From contig NZ_JASDCF010000003.1 in the NCBI RefSeq assembly GCF_030408035.1, positions 62,001 to 126,000 on the forward strand: a DNA stretch of 64,000 nt, written 5' to 3'. A model generated the notes under the pieces. That model made no database searches. It had not been told where the DNA came from and saw only the letters and a program-made list of their open reading frames with translations. The translations under genes and the position numbers were made by a program. Below, piece by piece: positions 35,043 through 48,025 of the stretch. The first letter of the stretch is position 1. The number at the start of each line of letters is the position of its first letter. The DNA is from Psychrobacter sp. APC 3426. Lineage in GTDB: Bacteria > Pseudomonadota > Gammaproteobacteria > Pseudomonadales > Moraxellaceae.

Positions 35043-36731
35043 TCATTCATCACCAAAATCTCGCTCACTTTTTTCTTGTGTCAACTCGTCAGCAGCAAGC
35101 ACTTGTGTCAATGGTTTGATAGGCCATGTCATCACAAACCTAGCACCGCCAAGGTCGCGGCTCTCGTCTACTTTCATACTACCATTAAACCAAAAGGCAA
35201 TACGTGACACAATAGATAGACCCAATCCATAACCACCTGATGCCCTAGTACGACTGTCGTCTAAGCGTGAAAAAGGGATAAAGACCTTTTCACGATCCTC
35301 CTCTGGAATACCATGGCCGTCGTCTTCAACACTGACAAAGGCATTGCCTTTTTTCACACCAGCACTGATGATAATGGTGGTTTCCGCATAGCGCAGTGCA
35401 TTACCTGCCAAGTTTTGAATCACGCGATGCAGATAGCGTCTATCCGCGATGGCCGTCACTTTAGGATTGGGTAATTTCGCTACTATCTTGATAGGCTTGC
35501 CTAAGGCGTTGGTCTCACGCTCAATTTGCTCCAGTAGCTCTTTGAGATTGACTGGTTCTAAATCCAGCTTAGGCGACCCCTCTTCGAGCTTGGCATAAGT
35601 CAGAATTTCATCAATCAAACCGTTTAGCGCCTCAATATCTTCATCGATATAATCACGCTGCATAAAGCGTGAATCTTCATCATCTGTGTCGGCTAGCATA
35701 TCCACAGCAAACCTTATCCGTGCAACAGGCGTACGAAGCTCATGCGATACCGCTCGCGTCAACTCACGCTGCGATTCAATCAAGCGCTTAATATGTGACG
35801 TCATCGCATTAAAGGTCGCTGACAGACGAGCAATTTCGTCTTGACCAATCACCTGAACCTTAATGTCCAAGTTGCCTTTACTCACTTCATTGACACCCAC
35901 TTGTATCAACTGTAATTTACGCTCAAGCGGGAAAATCAGCGCATAAACACCCAAACTAATCAGGAACATACTGATTAGAATCATACTGATAATCAAATTA
36001 AGTGGAAACCAGTTAAATAAAGGTATAGGACCAATCAAGATTGCCATGTCATTGATTTCAGACGGCACCACTACCCTGATTGCTGAATTGCTTTTGCTGC
36101 TATTGGTATCTTGTAATGAGATGACTACCTCATCACGGCGCAAGCGTGCCATTTGGTCTGAATCCAAATCAAGCTTATTAAGCGCTTGGAATGCTAAAGG
36201 AAAAGAGAACTTTTCTTCTAGTTCCGCCAAACGCGCACGCTTATCAGACAGGGTCATATGATAAGATAAGTCATCTAACAAGAATACGGCGATTGCCCGC
36301 ACTTGCTGCTCAGTCACCTGCGATACTCTCGCAGTCAGCACCCGTTGACTGTCTGGCAAGCGATAATAAACATCGGCGTATACTGGCTGGCTGACATAAC
36401 GAACGACTGTATTACCGTTCTCAAAACGACGCAGCTCACTAGCAGTAAAGTCCACCTTATCAACAGGGACGATACTAAACGTTGAACCAAATAGACTACT
36501 GGCATCAGACAGCCAATACTCACGCTGCTCGGCATTGTTTTGATGAGCAATACCTTCACTCACCAAATGAAAGGCACCGGTTGCCATGTTTTCACGATAA
36601 GACTGTACACGTTCTTTGTTAATCGTATCCATCAATAGCTGAGCAAATAATGCCACACATAAACAGACTATGAGTAGCCCAGCATAGATACGAACAAAAA
36701 TACTGTGTTTTAAAGAAGAGACTAAAGACAT
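35043..36731 (-). CDS. RstB-like sensor histidine kinase
   Basis: An inner-membrane kinase. The start is placed at 36731 (MSLVSSLKHSIF) because the sequence from there resembles the N-terminus of RstB-type kinases; the in-frame start at 36794 is also possible and neither has a good ribosome-binding site. Transmembrane helices lie at about 12-34 and 243-266. A HAMP domain follows, then AVSHELRTPVARIRF with His330, NLAGNALRYAE, DDGHGIPEED and GGYGLGLSIVSRI. The large periplasmic domain (about 35-240) is the sensor; its signal is unknown. It lies downstream of the regulator gene at 37047 on the same strand, but a terminator separates them. About 562 residues. Confidence 0.88.
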   Translation of the reverse strand: MSLVSSLKHSIFVRIYAGLLIVCLCVALFAQLLMDTINKERVQSYRENMATGAFHLVSEGIAHQNNAEQREYWLSDASSLFGSTFSIVPVDKVDFTASELRRFENGNTVVRYVSQPVYADVYYRLPDSQRVLTARVSQVTEQQVRAIAVFLLDDLSYHMTLSDKRARLAELEEKFSFPLAFQALNKLDLDSDQMARLRRDEVVISLQDTNSSKSNSAIRVVVPSEINDMAILIGPIPLFNWFPLNLIISMILISMFLISLGVYALIFPLERKLQLIQVGVNEVSKGNLDIKVQVIGQDEIARLSATFNAMTSHIKRLIESQRELTRAVSHELRTPVARIRFAVDMLADTDDEDSRFMQRDYIDEDIEALNGLIDEILTYAKLEEGSPKLDLEPVNLKELLEQIERETNALGKPIKIVAKLPNPKVTAIADRRYLHRVIQNLAGNALRYAETTIIISAGVKKGNAFVSVEDDGHGIPEEDREKVFIPFSRLDDSRTRASGGYGLGLSIVSRIAFWFNGSMKVDESRDLGGARFVMTWPIKPLTQVLAADELTQEKSERDFGDE

Positions 36732-36972
36732 ACGTGCCGTGACCAACTTAGTGAATAAAACGTGCTGATGGTAGTCAGCATACATATGCTGCATTATAAA
36801 TGATATTTAGGACATTGAAATTAAGATAAACACAGACCATCATATTGTAGCTAATATACAACATTCACCTATCGCCATGCTTACATAAATTTTATTTAGT
36901 TATCGTCCATAATAATTGCTTAATTAAACCACATAACACCATCGTTAAGTTTAAAAACTGAATTTTAGCCAC

Positions 36973-37003
36973 AAAAAAACCAGCATCTTTTGCTGGTTTT
37001 TTC
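36973..37003 (-). terminator. Intrinsic terminator between regulator and kinase genes
   Basis: AAACCAGCA / TGCTGGTTT stem with flanking A- and T-runs, symmetrical so active in either direction. It is 45-75 bp downstream of the regulator's stop codon and upstream of the kinase start, so it should limit read-through into the kinase gene. The rest of the 315-bp gap is AT-rich with no gene. Confidence 0.85.
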
Positions 37004-37046
37004 TCAATAGCTATCAGTCATCAATGATGACTTTGAGAAAGTAGAC

Positions 37047-37763
37047 TTAATTGCCTTCTTTCACAAAGAGATAACCCTTACTACGGACCGTTTTGATACG
37101 CTTTGGATTTTCTGGATCGTCACCGATTTTTGGACGAATACGCGAGATACGTACGTCAATTGAGCGATCCTGACCGTCATACTCAATACCACGTAGACGC
37201 TCAAAGATATCTTCACGTGACAAGATACGACCTGCATTAGAAGCCAATAGCCATAAAAGGTCATATTCAGCACTGGTGAAATCAACCAGCTCATCACCTA
37301 GATTGACTGAACGACCACCATTATCGATAACCAATTCGCCAAACTCTAGGCGCTGTGGTACATCTTCTGACGGGGCATTTTCTGAACGACGCAACAATGC
37401 ACGAATACGAGCAAGCAGTACGCGTGGCTGAGCAGGCTTGGCCACATAGTCATCAGCACCCATCTCAAGGCCAAGTACTTGATCCATGTCTTCAGTACGA
37501 GCAGTCAACATCAAAATAGGGTTTTGATAATGCGGACGCACTTCACGGCAAACCGTCAAGCCATCGCTACCAGGAAGCATGACATCAAGCACAACCAAAT
37601 CTGGTTGTTCATTAACGATACGGCGAATAGCACGGTTTCCATCAGTTTCAATGGCTACTTCTAAACCATTTTTGACCAAATAATCTTGGGTCAACATGGC
37701 CAGACGCTCATCATCCTCAACAATCAAAATTCGGGGGGTGTTGTCTTCTTCATTCGTTGTCAT
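37047..37763 (-). CDS. OmpR/PhoB-type response regulator (RstA-like)
   Basis: A two-component transcription regulator. The start at 37763 has a gagga site upstream; an earlier in-frame start at 37841 lacks one. The receiver domain has the acidic pair ED-D at 16-18, the phosphoacceptor Asp60 in VVLDVMLPG, and Lys in YVAKPAQPR. The C-terminal winged helix contains FTSAEYDLLWLLASN and DVRISRIRPKIGDDP. At 238 residues it is a standard length. The likely partner is the RstB-like kinase downstream. The 528-bp region from 37764 to the end of the ATP synthase operon (38291) is AT-rich, contains a terminator at 38212, and holds no other recognised gene. Confidence 0.92.
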   Translation of the reverse strand: MTTNEEDNTPRILIVEDDERLAMLTQDYLVKNGLEVAIETDGNRAIRRIVNEQPDLVVLDVMLPGSDGLTVCREVRPHYQNPILMLTARTEDMDQVLGLEMGADDYVAKPAQPRVLLARIRALLRRSENAPSEDVPQRLEFGELVIDNGGRSVNLGDELVDFTSAEYDLLWLLASNAGRILSREDIFERLRGIEYDGQDRSIDVRISRIRPKIGDDPENPKRIKTVRSKGYLFVKEGN

Positions 37764-38211
37764 TGTTATATCCTCTAATACATCTAATTTAAAAGCAGTA
37801 AAAGTAAGAGCGGTAAAATTAATAGCACCATCAAGTGGCACAATTGATGTTTGAATAGCTGTTACAAACTTGGTAGCACAGTATACTATTAAATAGTCAG
37901 CTGCCTATACTATAGCTTATAGTCGTTAACAAAATCTATAAACTACGCCTATTAAAACATTAGTTTACGTCCAAAGTTTCTGCACTTCACACAGATAATA
38001 GCAGACAAATAAGTTTTATTGGCCTCTTGATACCTATATTTAAGAAAACTAACCATTTTAATCGTTAAAGCGCCGTTATCTGTCTAACATTCGGTCAAAA
38101 TCCATACTCAAATCTTACACTCTATTACCTCTAATATAACCATATATTGACGTTGTCGCCAGTGACTTTTTAGGAATTGTTTAATATTGCTTTTTCAATA
38201 AATAATAGACA

Positions 38212-38243
38212 TAAAAAAACAGCCCATGATGGACTGTTTTTTT
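38212..38243 (-). terminator. Terminator of the ATP synthase operon
   Basis: An A-run, the stem ACAGCCC / GGACTGT around ATGAT with one mismatch, and a T-run, about 50 bp after the atpC stop codon. The symmetry allows action in both directions. Confidence 0.75.
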
Positions 38244-38291
38244 ATGAATAATGCTAGGCTAAAATGATGATTAAACATTCACCGTCATAAA

Positions 38292-38708
38292 TTAAGCGCG
38301 GTTTTTGTATTTACGAATCGTCTGTAGCTGTGCTACTGATTCAGCCAATGAGGCCAACGCCGCATTAGTTTGTACCGTGTCAGATTGATTGACCAGCATT
38401 TGCTCAGCTTTTTTGCGTGCTTCAACGATTTTGCTTTCGTCAAGGTTATGTGCACGCATAGCAGTATCAGCCAACACGGTAACCATCTTCGGTTGTACTT
38501 CTAACACGCCGCCTGAGACATAAATCACTTCTTCTTCACCGTTCGGTGTTTGCACTCGCATCGCACCCGGTTTTAGCAAAGTAATAAGCGGTGTGTGACC
38601 TGGCAATACACCAATTTCGCCTTCGGTACCCGTAGCTATTAACATGCTAATTTCGCCTGAATACAACTCTTCACGAGCACTTACGACGCGACATTGTAAC
38701 GTTGCCAT
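38292..38708 (-). CDS. atpC: ATP synthase epsilon subunit
   Basis: The inhibitory central-stalk subunit of F1. The beta-sandwich domain is recognised by QCRVVSAREELYSGEISMLIATGTEGEIGVLPGHTPLI (about residues 5-42). The C-terminal helical hairpin runs about 88-138 (ESKIVEARKKAEQML). It has 138 residues, the expected length, and is the last gene of the operon. It follows atpD with a 93-bp gap. The start has an aaggag-type site (aaggagttaag). Confidence 0.97.
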   Translation of the reverse strand: MATLQCRVVSAREELYSGEISMLIATGTEGEIGVLPGHTPLITLLKPGAMRVQTPNGEEEVIYVSGGVLEVQPKMVTVLADTAMRAHNLDESKIVEARKKAEQMLVNQSDTVQTNAALASLAESVAQLQTIRKYKNRA

Positions 38709-38801
38709 ACTTAACTCCTTACAATCAAAACTGCGATGCGTTACCTACTGGCAAATAGACTTATTATAGCCTACCTGCCCTTTAGCGATTGCTAACACAA
38801 C

Positions 38802-40253
<1,452 letters not shown>

Positions 40254-40273
40254 CTATATATAGGTGTAGTCAA

Positions 40274-41155
40274 TTATGAAACAGCAGCAGCACCGCCAAC
40301 GATTTCCGAGATTTCTCGGGTAATCGCCGCTTGACGCAGCTTGTTATAAACCAACTGTAAATCGTTAATAAGGTCACCAGCATTATCTGTTGCCGCTTTC
40401 ATCGCAACCATACGTGAAGACTGCTCAGAGGCAATGTTTTCCATTACCGCTTGATAAACAATCGACTCAATATAGCGACCAAGCAATTCATCAATTAACG
40501 TCTTGATGTCAGGCTCGTATATATAATCCCAGCTAAGTTCTGTCTGTATGCCGCTCTCTTCGTCACCAAATGAGCCCTCAGGTAGCGGTACTAACTGATT
40601 GACCGTTGGCTTTTGAGTCATGGCATTAACGAATTTGTTATATACCACATAGATACGGTCGATATTACCGTTACTATAATCCTCAAGCATCGCCTGCACA
40701 GGTGCATTCAACTGCTCAAACGTTGGTTTATCGCCATAATCGGTCACAGCTGAGGTCACTTTACCGCCGAAGTTTTTGAAAAAACTTACGCCTTTAGCGC
40801 CGATAGCTGCAAATTCAGTTTGCACAGACTGGTCTTGGTATTGCTGGATACTTTTAGATAAGGCTTTGAATAAGTTTACATTCAAACCACCCGCTAGGCC
40901 ACGGTCAGAGGTAATGACAATATAGCCAACCTTATTGACTGGACGCGATACCATATACGGATGTTTGTAGTCTGATGAAGCATGCACCAAATGTGAAATA
41001 ACCCGGCGCATACTATCAGCATACGGGCGACCCACTTCCATGCGCTCTTGCGCACGGCGCATTTTACTTGCCGCTACCATTTGCATAGCACGAGTAATTT
41101 TCTGGGTGCTTTTAATACTGGTGACTTTGGCACGTATCTCTTTTAAGCTTGCCAT
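40274..41155 (-). CDS. atpG: ATP synthase gamma subunit
   Basis: The rotating central shaft of F1. The N-terminal coiled-coil helix [36 protein letters not shown] and the C-terminal [37 protein letters not shown] are the family hallmarks. The middle region has [15 protein letters not shown]. It has 293 residues. A 226-bp gap with a strong hairpin separates it from the upstream atpA gene, which is unusual for this operon. The ribosome-binding site (GGAA) is weak. Confidence 0.98.
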   Translation of the reverse strand: MASLKEIRAKVTSIKSTQKITRAMQMVAASKMRRAQERMEVGRPYADSMRRVISHLVHASSDYKHPYMVSRPVNKVGYIVITSDRGLAGGLNVNLFKALSKSIQQYQDQSVQTEFAAIGAKGVSFFKNFGGKVTSAVTDYGDKPTFEQLNAPVQAMLEDYSNGNIDRIYVVYNKFVNAMTQKPTVNQLVPLPEGSFGDEESGIQTELSWDYIYEPDIKTLIDELLGRYIESIVYQAVMENIASEQSSRMVAMKAATDNAGDLINDLQLVYNKLRQAAITREISEIVGGAAAVS

Positions 41156-41287
41156 AATGATTCCAATATAAGAGGGTTAAAAAGCATTGGCGCATGCGAC
41201 AATTATTTAACATATAACATCGATCTTAAAGAATAATCGTTATACCTTGTGCATGACGCGATCTAATACCATCAATGGTTAGCACAA

Positions 41288-41330
41288 TGGCGCGCCTGTC
41301 TTAGCAAAATGCTTATCAGACAACGCGCCA
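41288..41330 (-). promoter_or_regulatory. Long hairpin in the atpA-atpG spacer
   Basis: TGGCGCG (41288-41294) pairs with CGCGCCA (41324-41330), and further short complementary segments (GTCT / AGAC, AGC / GCT) lie inside the 43-nt element. It sits in the middle of a 226-bp gap inside an otherwise compact operon. No T-run follows on the minus strand, so a transcription terminator is unlikely. A role in mRNA processing or differential expression is inferred. Confidence 0.55.
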
Positions 41331-41381
41331 CCTTATACGATCTGAATCAGAGCGGTAACCAAATCGGCTTAACCCGTTAAA

Positions 41382-42926
41382 TTAATAACTGTGATTTTGT
41401 TTAAAGGTCTCTAAAGATGACTTTAAACGACCTGCGATATCATCGTTGTAGTTCGCAGTGTCATCAATCTCACGCATCAATTCACTTTGCTCATCATGCA
41501 TATAACGTAGGTACGCTTCTTCGAAAGAACCAATCTTTTCGACAGGTACGTCAGCTAAGAAGCCTTCGTTTGAAGCATAGATAACGGCTGCTTGCTCAGA
41601 GATTGACATCGGCTGATACTGCTTCTGCTTCATCAATTCAGTCACACGCTCACCATGATCAAGCTGCTCGCGAGTTGCGTCATCAAGATCTGATGCGAAC
41701 TGAGCGAATGCTGCTAGTTCACGATACTGAGCTAGAGCGGTACGAATACCACCAGATAGCTTTTTGATAATCTTAGTCTGAGCGGCACCACCAACACGAG
41801 ATACCGAGATACCAGCGTTTACTGCTGGACGGATACCTGAGGCGAATAAACTAGACTCTAGGAAGATCTGACCATCAGTGATCGAAATCACGTTAGTTGG
41901 TACGAATGCAGATACATCACCAGCTTGTGTTTCAATGATTGGTAGTGCAGTTAAAGAACCCGTTTTACCTTTCACTTCACCATTGGTGAACTTTTCTACG
42001 TAATCAGCGTTTACACGTGATGCACGCTCAAGTAGGCGTGAGTGTAAATAGAATACGTCACCAGGATACGCTTCACGACCTGGCGGACGACGTAGCAATA
42101 GTGAGATTTGACGATAAGCAACCGCTTGTTTTGATAAGTCATCAAATACAATCAGTGCATCTTCGCCGCGGTCACGGAAGTATTCGCCCATCGTACAACC
42201 TGAGTACGGTGCGATATACTGAAGTGCTGCAGGCTCTGACGCTGATGCAACCACAACCGTGGTATATTCTAATGCGCCAGTCTGCTCAAGCTTACGTACG
42301 ACGTTCGCGATGGTAGAACGTTTCTGACCGATTGCGACGTATACACATTTAATGCCAGAAGCTTTCTGCGCGATGATCGCATCGATAGCCATTGCGGTTT
42401 TACCCGTCTGACGGTCACCAATGATAAGCTCACGCTGACCACGACCGATTGGAATCATGGTATCAACGGCTTTATAACCAGTCATTACTGGCTGATCTAC
42501 TGATTGACGGTCGATAACGCCTGGAGCGATTTTTTCGACTTTGTCAGTCATTTTGGCATCGATAGGACCTTTGCCATCAATAGGATTACCCAAGGCGTCA
42601 ACAACACGGCCTAGCAGCTCAGGACCTACTGGTACTTCAAGGATACGACCAGTACAATAGGCTTTTTGACCTTCTTGCAGCTTTAGGTAATCACCAAGTA
42701 CTACCGCGCCGACAGAATCACGCTCTAAGTTAAGCGCCATTCCATAGATTTCGCCTTCAAACTCAATCATTTCGCCGTACATGGCATCTTCAAGACCATG
42801 AATCTGCACGATACCGTCAGATACTTTGACAATCGTGCCTTCATTCTTTGCAGTTGCACCCGCATCAAGGTCTTGAATACGCTGCTTAATCAGGTTACTG
42901 ATTTCCGCTGGATTCAATTGTTGCAT
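41382..42926 (-). CDS. atpA: ATP synthase alpha subunit
   Basis: The non-catalytic nucleotide-binding subunit of F1. The P-loop is GDRQTGKT (about residues 169-176). [30 protein letters not shown], and the [13 protein letters not shown] segment containing the catalytic-site arginine are present. It has 514 residues. It begins with a purine-rich aaggaaacaaggca site and lies 93 bp after atpH. Confidence 0.99.
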   Translation of the reverse strand: MQQLNPAEISNLIKQRIQDLDAGATAKNEGTIVKVSDGIVQIHGLEDAMYGEMIEFEGEIYGMALNLERDSVGAVVLGDYLKLQEGQKAYCTGRILEVPVGPELLGRVVDALGNPIDGKGPIDAKMTDKVEKIAPGVIDRQSVDQPVMTGYKAVDTMIPIGRGQRELIIGDRQTGKTAMAIDAIIAQKASGIKCVYVAIGQKRSTIANVVRKLEQTGALEYTTVVVASASEPAALQYIAPYSGCTMGEYFRDRGEDALIVFDDLSKQAVAYRQISLLLRRPPGREAYPGDVFYLHSRLLERASRVNADYVEKFTNGEVKGKTGSLTALPIIETQAGDVSAFVPTNVISITDGQIFLESSLFASGIRPAVNAGISVSRVGGAAQTKIIKKLSGGIRTALAQYRELAAFAQFASDLDDATREQLDHGERVTELMKQKQYQPMSISEQAAVIYASNEGFLADVPVEKIGSFEEAYLRYMHDEQSELMREIDDTANYNDDIAGRLKSSLETFKQNHSY

Positions 42927-43019
42927 TGCCTTGTTTCCTTTAATTTATGATAACCCGCCCACTGACTTAAATGCTCTTACTATCACGCAGATATTATATG
43001 GCTGCGTTGATGAATGGCA

Positions 43020-43643
43020 TTAGGCAGTTAGCTGTGTTTTTAACTGTTGTAACTTGCCGCGCATCGAATCATCAATGATTTTGTCACCGACTTTGATTGT
43101 AGCGCCTGCCAATAGACTTGGATCGACCGACTCATGAATCACCACACTCGCATTTAACGAGGCAGCAAGACGTGCTTGAATCGTTTCACGTTGAGCGTCA
43201 GTCAATGGATAGGCAGAGGTCACATATGCGTCAAGCTGCTTTAAGCTTATTGCCTTGTGACGGCGATAATGCTCATAAACTTCAGGAAGCAGCGCCAGAC
43301 GCTCTTGTTCTGATAACTGTTTAACGAAGTTACTAAGTGCTACTGATACTTTTGGATAGCTGGCGTCGCTGTCAGGGCGAACCCCTCTAGTCTCACCTAA
43401 TAACTGCTTAAAAGCAGAATCATTAGCGCTAGCTACTTGTGTATCATAAAGATCGACCAAAGCAGCTGACTTATGCTCAGCAGAAACAGCTGGATTGTCT
43501 AGCCAAGTACTGAACGACTTGTCATTGACAACGGTGCCGGCAATAAATAAGAAGTTTTCCCACTCATTTACTACCCCGTTTTCATTGGCATAGTCAAACG
43601 CGGCTTTAGCGTACGGTCGTGCTAAGGTTGATAAGTCAGCCAT
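43020..43643 (-). CDS. atpH: ATP synthase delta subunit
   Basis: A peripheral-stalk subunit connecting the b dimer to the F1 crown. Recognised by [17 protein letters not shown] at the N-terminus and the C-terminal [20 protein letters not shown] segment (about residues 180-200). At 207 residues it is longer than E. coli delta (177). A gaggat ribosome-binding site precedes the start. It is 13 bp after atpF. Confidence 0.96.
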   Translation of the reverse strand: MADLSTLARPYAKAAFDYANENGVVNEWENFLFIAGTVVNDKSFSTWLDNPAVSAEHKSAALVDLYDTQVASANDSAFKQLLGETRGVRPDSDASYPKVSVALSNFVKQLSEQERLALLPEVYEHYRRHKAISLKQLDAYVTSAYPLTDAQRETIQARLAASLNASVVIHESVDPSLLAGATIKVGDKIIDDSMRGKLQQLKTQLTA

Positions 43644-43656
43644 TATATCCTCACAA

Positions 43657-44127
43657 TTACAGCTTCGCCGCCAGTTGGTCTAACATACTGGCATGTTTTT
43701 GCACATCGACTTTGTCTTGCAAAATCTTTTCTGCACCAAGTACAGCCAGTTCAGCAACTTGGGCACGTAATGACTCACGCGCTTGATTGATTTCTTGGTC
43801 GATAGACGCTTGCGCTTGTTGACGAATGCGCTCGCCTTCCGCTTGGGCTTGCGTTTTTGCATCTTCGACAAGCTGATTGGCACTCTTGTTCGCTTGCTCG
43901 ATTAAAGCAGCAGCTTTAGCCTTTGCAGCATCGAGCTCCTGCTGGACATCTTGCTCCGCGGTTGCCAGGTCTGCTTTTGCTTTTTCTGCGGCATTCAAGC
44001 CTTCAGCAATTTTACGCTGACGCTCATTAATGGCACCGATAAGTGGTGGCCACACGAATTTCATGCAAAAAATCACAAATATTGCAAAAGCAATGGCTTG
44101 ACCGACGAGGGTAAAATTGATATTCAC
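43657..44127 (-). CDS. atpF: ATP synthase b subunit
   Basis: The membrane-anchored peripheral stalk. One hydrophobic N-terminal helix (about residues 5-27, [20 protein letters not shown]) is followed by a long charged, Ala/Gln/Glu-rich coiled coil of about 115 residues with [19 protein letters not shown]. The 156-residue length is standard. The start has a gaggtg site. It is 117 bp after atpE and 13 bp before atpH. Confidence 0.97.
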   Translation of the reverse strand: MNINFTLVGQAIAFAIFVIFCMKFVWPPLIGAINERQRKIAEGLNAAEKAKADLATAEQDVQQELDAAKAKAAALIEQANKSANQLVEDAKTQAQAEGERIRQQAQASIDQEINQARESLRAQVAELAVLGAEKILQDKVDVQKHASMLDQLAAKL

Positions 44128-44244
44128 GTGATCACCTCTTTGTTAATGAAAAATCAGTTTCATTGATCATGTTTGGCAGTCAAATCTTGACTATATTTGA
44201 TAGTAAATCTCCGAATACCAAACATTTACAACTGAGCTTTCGGA

Positions 44245-44511
<267 letters not shown>

Positions 44512-44526
44512 CTATTGAATGTCTGA

Positions 44527-45405
<879 letters not shown>

Positions 45406-45597
45406 TTATTAATCAACGATTTAATCAACTACCAAAAATATGGTTGTCATCTGATGAAGTTTTAGCGTTTCTATTTGCCATGCTATTAAGCAAGTCAATG
45501 AACCGTGCTAAAAGCACTCATGTAACCAATAACATCCAACCCATAGTTCTATTACGATGCGATGTTTGATGGCTTAAGATAAATTTTAGCTATCAAA

Positions 45598-45690
45598 AAA
45601 GGGCTTATGATGATTCAGTAATAGCCCTTGCATGTGTACGCAAAATTGTTAAATATGTGCTCGCCTACTGCCGTACTTTTACGGCTGTCG
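45598..45690 (-). ncRNA. Candidate small transcript in the atpI-atpB gap
   Basis: On the minus strand a perfect GCCGTA-AAAG-TACGGC hairpin is followed about 65 bases later by AAGGGCT...AGCCCTT and TTTTTT, a plausible intrinsic terminator. This stands in the 728-bp gap 45394-46120, which has no recognisable gene. It could be a small RNA, or simply the 3' end of the atpI transcript. No promoter is firmly identified. Confidence 0.25.
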
Positions 45691-46120
45691 CTTCATACAG
45701 CGCTCATAAGCAAAATATTTAGCTGCCTATATTAATGCAGCGTTGTATTCGTGTAAAGTCAATTATGACTTTTTTATCTGTTGTATAAATAGCTTATCAG
45801 CTGCTAACTATGCCTGATATAGGCTTAGCGCTTTTTTCACCTGTGAAGTTAAATACTAAATAGTTGGGTTTATTAGGACGCCGTTCTATTTACCACGATT
45901 TTATGACTTCAAAATGAACGTTAGCCGCTTTTATTACAATAGTTATAAGCAGTTATCTATACAACAAGGACAAAAATTTGTCATTTTTAGACTTTATGGA
46001 ACCAGTCATAGAGAAGTTGGACGGCAGGGTGACTTGCTTAGTATCATTAATCGTAACTATTGAGATGACTTAAGGAACAGTCGCTAAAAAACCACTCAAA
46101 ATAGTTATTCGCTATTAACA

Positions 46121-46519
46121 CTAGCGTATATGCCACAACATCCAACTGTGACTAATTTGCATTACCATAAAACCGATAAACAGCGCAGGCGCCGATAGGG
46201 GTTGTACGGTAATAAAAATTAGTGCGAAACCAAATACTGTCAGTAGCCATTTGGCTGCCTGACCTCGATATAGCTGGCTGACAATATGTCGGCGCGCGCG
46301 ATATCCCGTATACCAAAAGATAAAAAATGCAAAAACGGCCTGTGTGACGAAACTAAGCAATGCACCCAAAGCGGCACTTTTTGCGACAGTCAAATCACTA
46401 TGTAACCAACTAACATCTATCGTCCAAGCGATAACAATAAGGATAAATAATATCCACGCTTGGCGTTTGATATAAATGCCGATTTTATCTTTCTGTGTGC
46501 GTTTGGCAGGCTTGGTCAT
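46121..46519 (-). CDS. atpI: ATP synthase subunit I-like protein
   Basis: A small membrane protein implicated in assembly of the c-ring or in magnesium uptake for ATP synthase. The ATG at 46519 is ten bases after an AGGAA site; the TTG two codons earlier would be too close. The 132-residue product has a basic N-terminus (KRTQKDKIGIYIKRQ) and about four hydrophobic helices. It also contains the segment AAKWLLTVFGFALIFITVQPL typical of AtpI. Sequence conservation in this family is low, so position before the atp genes is part of the evidence. Confidence 0.8.
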   Translation of the reverse strand: MTKPAKRTQKDKIGIYIKRQAWILFILIVIAWTIDVSWLHSDLTVAKSAALGALLSFVTQAVFAFFIFWYTGYRARRHIVSQLYRGQAAKWLLTVFGFALIFITVQPLSAPALFIGFMVMQISHSWMLWHIR

Positions 46520-46906
46520 CGGCAATGTATTCCTATAGCCTTACAGCATTGGGATAATGTAGCACAGTTGCGACACCTTTATCCGTGAATGGCTCACTCT
46601 ACAGGTATTACCTTTTAACCAAAATAAAACGCCACTTATTATAAGGAGCACGGGACTGTTAAGCAAGTAAAATATGCCTTTTATCAGTCACCTAGCTCAA
46701 TTATTAATGTTATCCCAAATTATGAGCAAATAATCGGTATTCAACCAAAACTGTATTGCCATATAATGCGACCCTTAATAAAAGGATTATTAACGGACTG
46801 CTTCAATAATCTACGTTACGACAATCTCGATACTCTTTTCATTAACACTCTAGAGCATGTCCTCAATTAAATCGATAATAACCAGCCCTTTTATCAACAC
46901 CTTATT
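46520..46906. other. Gene-free gap between atpI and znuA
   Basis: This 387-bp AT-rich stretch has no reading frame I can support and no clear terminator or repeat. It contains the atpI ribosome-binding site at its left edge and presumably the atpI promoter and the znuA 3' end. Confidence 0.5.
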
Positions 46907-47803
46907 TTAGGATATGCATTGATAGATTTGCTCAGCCATCGCTTGCCAGCCGCTAACAAAATCTTTGCTATTGCTCATATCTTCCGCTTGCACTGTGGTA
47001 TTGACTGGTTGCAGCTTTGCCAATAGCCCTTTGGCTGGCTGACTTGGGCTGACCAAACACATCTCTTTCGCCGGACGCTGCTCGTTTAGCCAACGCAATT
47101 GGCTCGCTCTTGGTGCCAAATGATGATCGGTACTTAGACTACCGACCAGCTTTAGGTGTAGGCTGCTCTCTATATATTGGTAAGCATCGTGATACGCCCA
47201 ATACGGTCGCGGCGTTTGTAAGGTTTTTTTCTGAGCACTTTGACGGGTTGTGGCCACTGCCCTATCGAGTCGCTGGGCAAATTTTTGTGCATTGGCAAGA
47301 TAAAGGCTTTTATATTGAGGATTGGCATGACTATGGATGACGGCAAGCGCACGAGTAATGGCTTTGGCATTCTCAGGGTCTAGCCAAATATGTGGATCTA
47401 AGCTACCAGCGATAGGGGCACCTTTTACATCACGTAGTGGGTGACGGTTGAAGGCGTCAAAGGGAAATAGCGCAATGGCATTTGGCGCTGTGTTGAGGCT
47501 CGCGGCTAAGTTATTTTCTAACGGCTCGCCAAACCACACCACAAACTTACTGTCCTGAATCGCTTTGATATCACCAGGACTGATACTACCATGATGACCC
47601 ACCTCCCCTGCCTGCAACAATCTATTAGCAGATGGTGCGCCTTCAGTCACCGCCTCACTCAATAAAAACAACGGATAGTTACTGACGCTCACTGTTGCTG
47701 CTTGAGCCGTCATTATCGGACCTAGTACTAATGCTATTCCAATGATTAGCAGTCGCTGTAGATTGCCTAGTGAGCGTAAAGAGTGGTTGAAAATTGATTT
47801 CAT
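46907..47803 (-). CDS. znuA: Zinc ABC transporter substrate-binding protein ZnuA
   Basis: The periplasmic zinc-binding component of the ZnuABC importer. From Met at 47803 the signal peptide is normal (LLIIGIALVLG...TAQA|A); the longer frame to 47878 puts extra residues before it. The three metal His ligands lie in GEVGHHGSISPGD, LDPHIWLDPENA and STDHHLAPRAS. The usual long His/Asp-rich loop of E. coli ZnuA is absent, giving a shorter protein of 298 residues. It is transcribed divergently from zur-znuC-znuB across a region with a Zur box. Confidence 0.9.
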   Translation of the reverse strand: MKSIFNHSLRSLGNLQRLLIIGIALVLGPIMTAQAATVSVSNYPLFLLSEAVTEGAPSANRLLQAGEVGHHGSISPGDIKAIQDSKFVVWFGEPLENNLAASLNTAPNAIALFPFDAFNRHPLRDVKGAPIAGSLDPHIWLDPENAKAITRALAVIHSHANPQYKSLYLANAQKFAQRLDRAVATTRQSAQKKTLQTPRPYWAYHDAYQYIESSLHLKLVGSLSTDHHLAPRASQLRWLNEQRPAKEMCLVSPSQPAKGLLAKLQPVNTTVQAEDMSNSKDFVSGWQAMAEQIYQCIS

Positions 47804-47944
47804 AATCAGTTCTTTTAGGGTTGGTAAAATATAAGGTTGGTAGCAGCATACGAGTTCTGAGTTAGAAGTCATCTTCAAATGCCTAGCATATTAATAATTG
47901 ATAAGAAGATAAGTAAAACAACTCAGCTGCTTTTTAATTTAGTA

Positions 47945-47959
47945 TGTTATACTATAACA
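47945..47959. promoter_or_regulatory. Zur-box palindrome
   Basis: TGTTATA-C-TATAACA is a perfect 15-bp palindrome matching the core of the gammaproteobacterial Zur operator (TGTTATANTATAACA). It is between the divergent znuA and zur-znuCB starts, so one site may repress both under zinc sufficiency. Confidence 0.8.
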
Positions 47960-48025
47960 ATATAAAAAACCATCATAAAATTTTCTGATATAAAAAGTGC
48001 CATGTTATTTTTAGGAGCTTGCACC

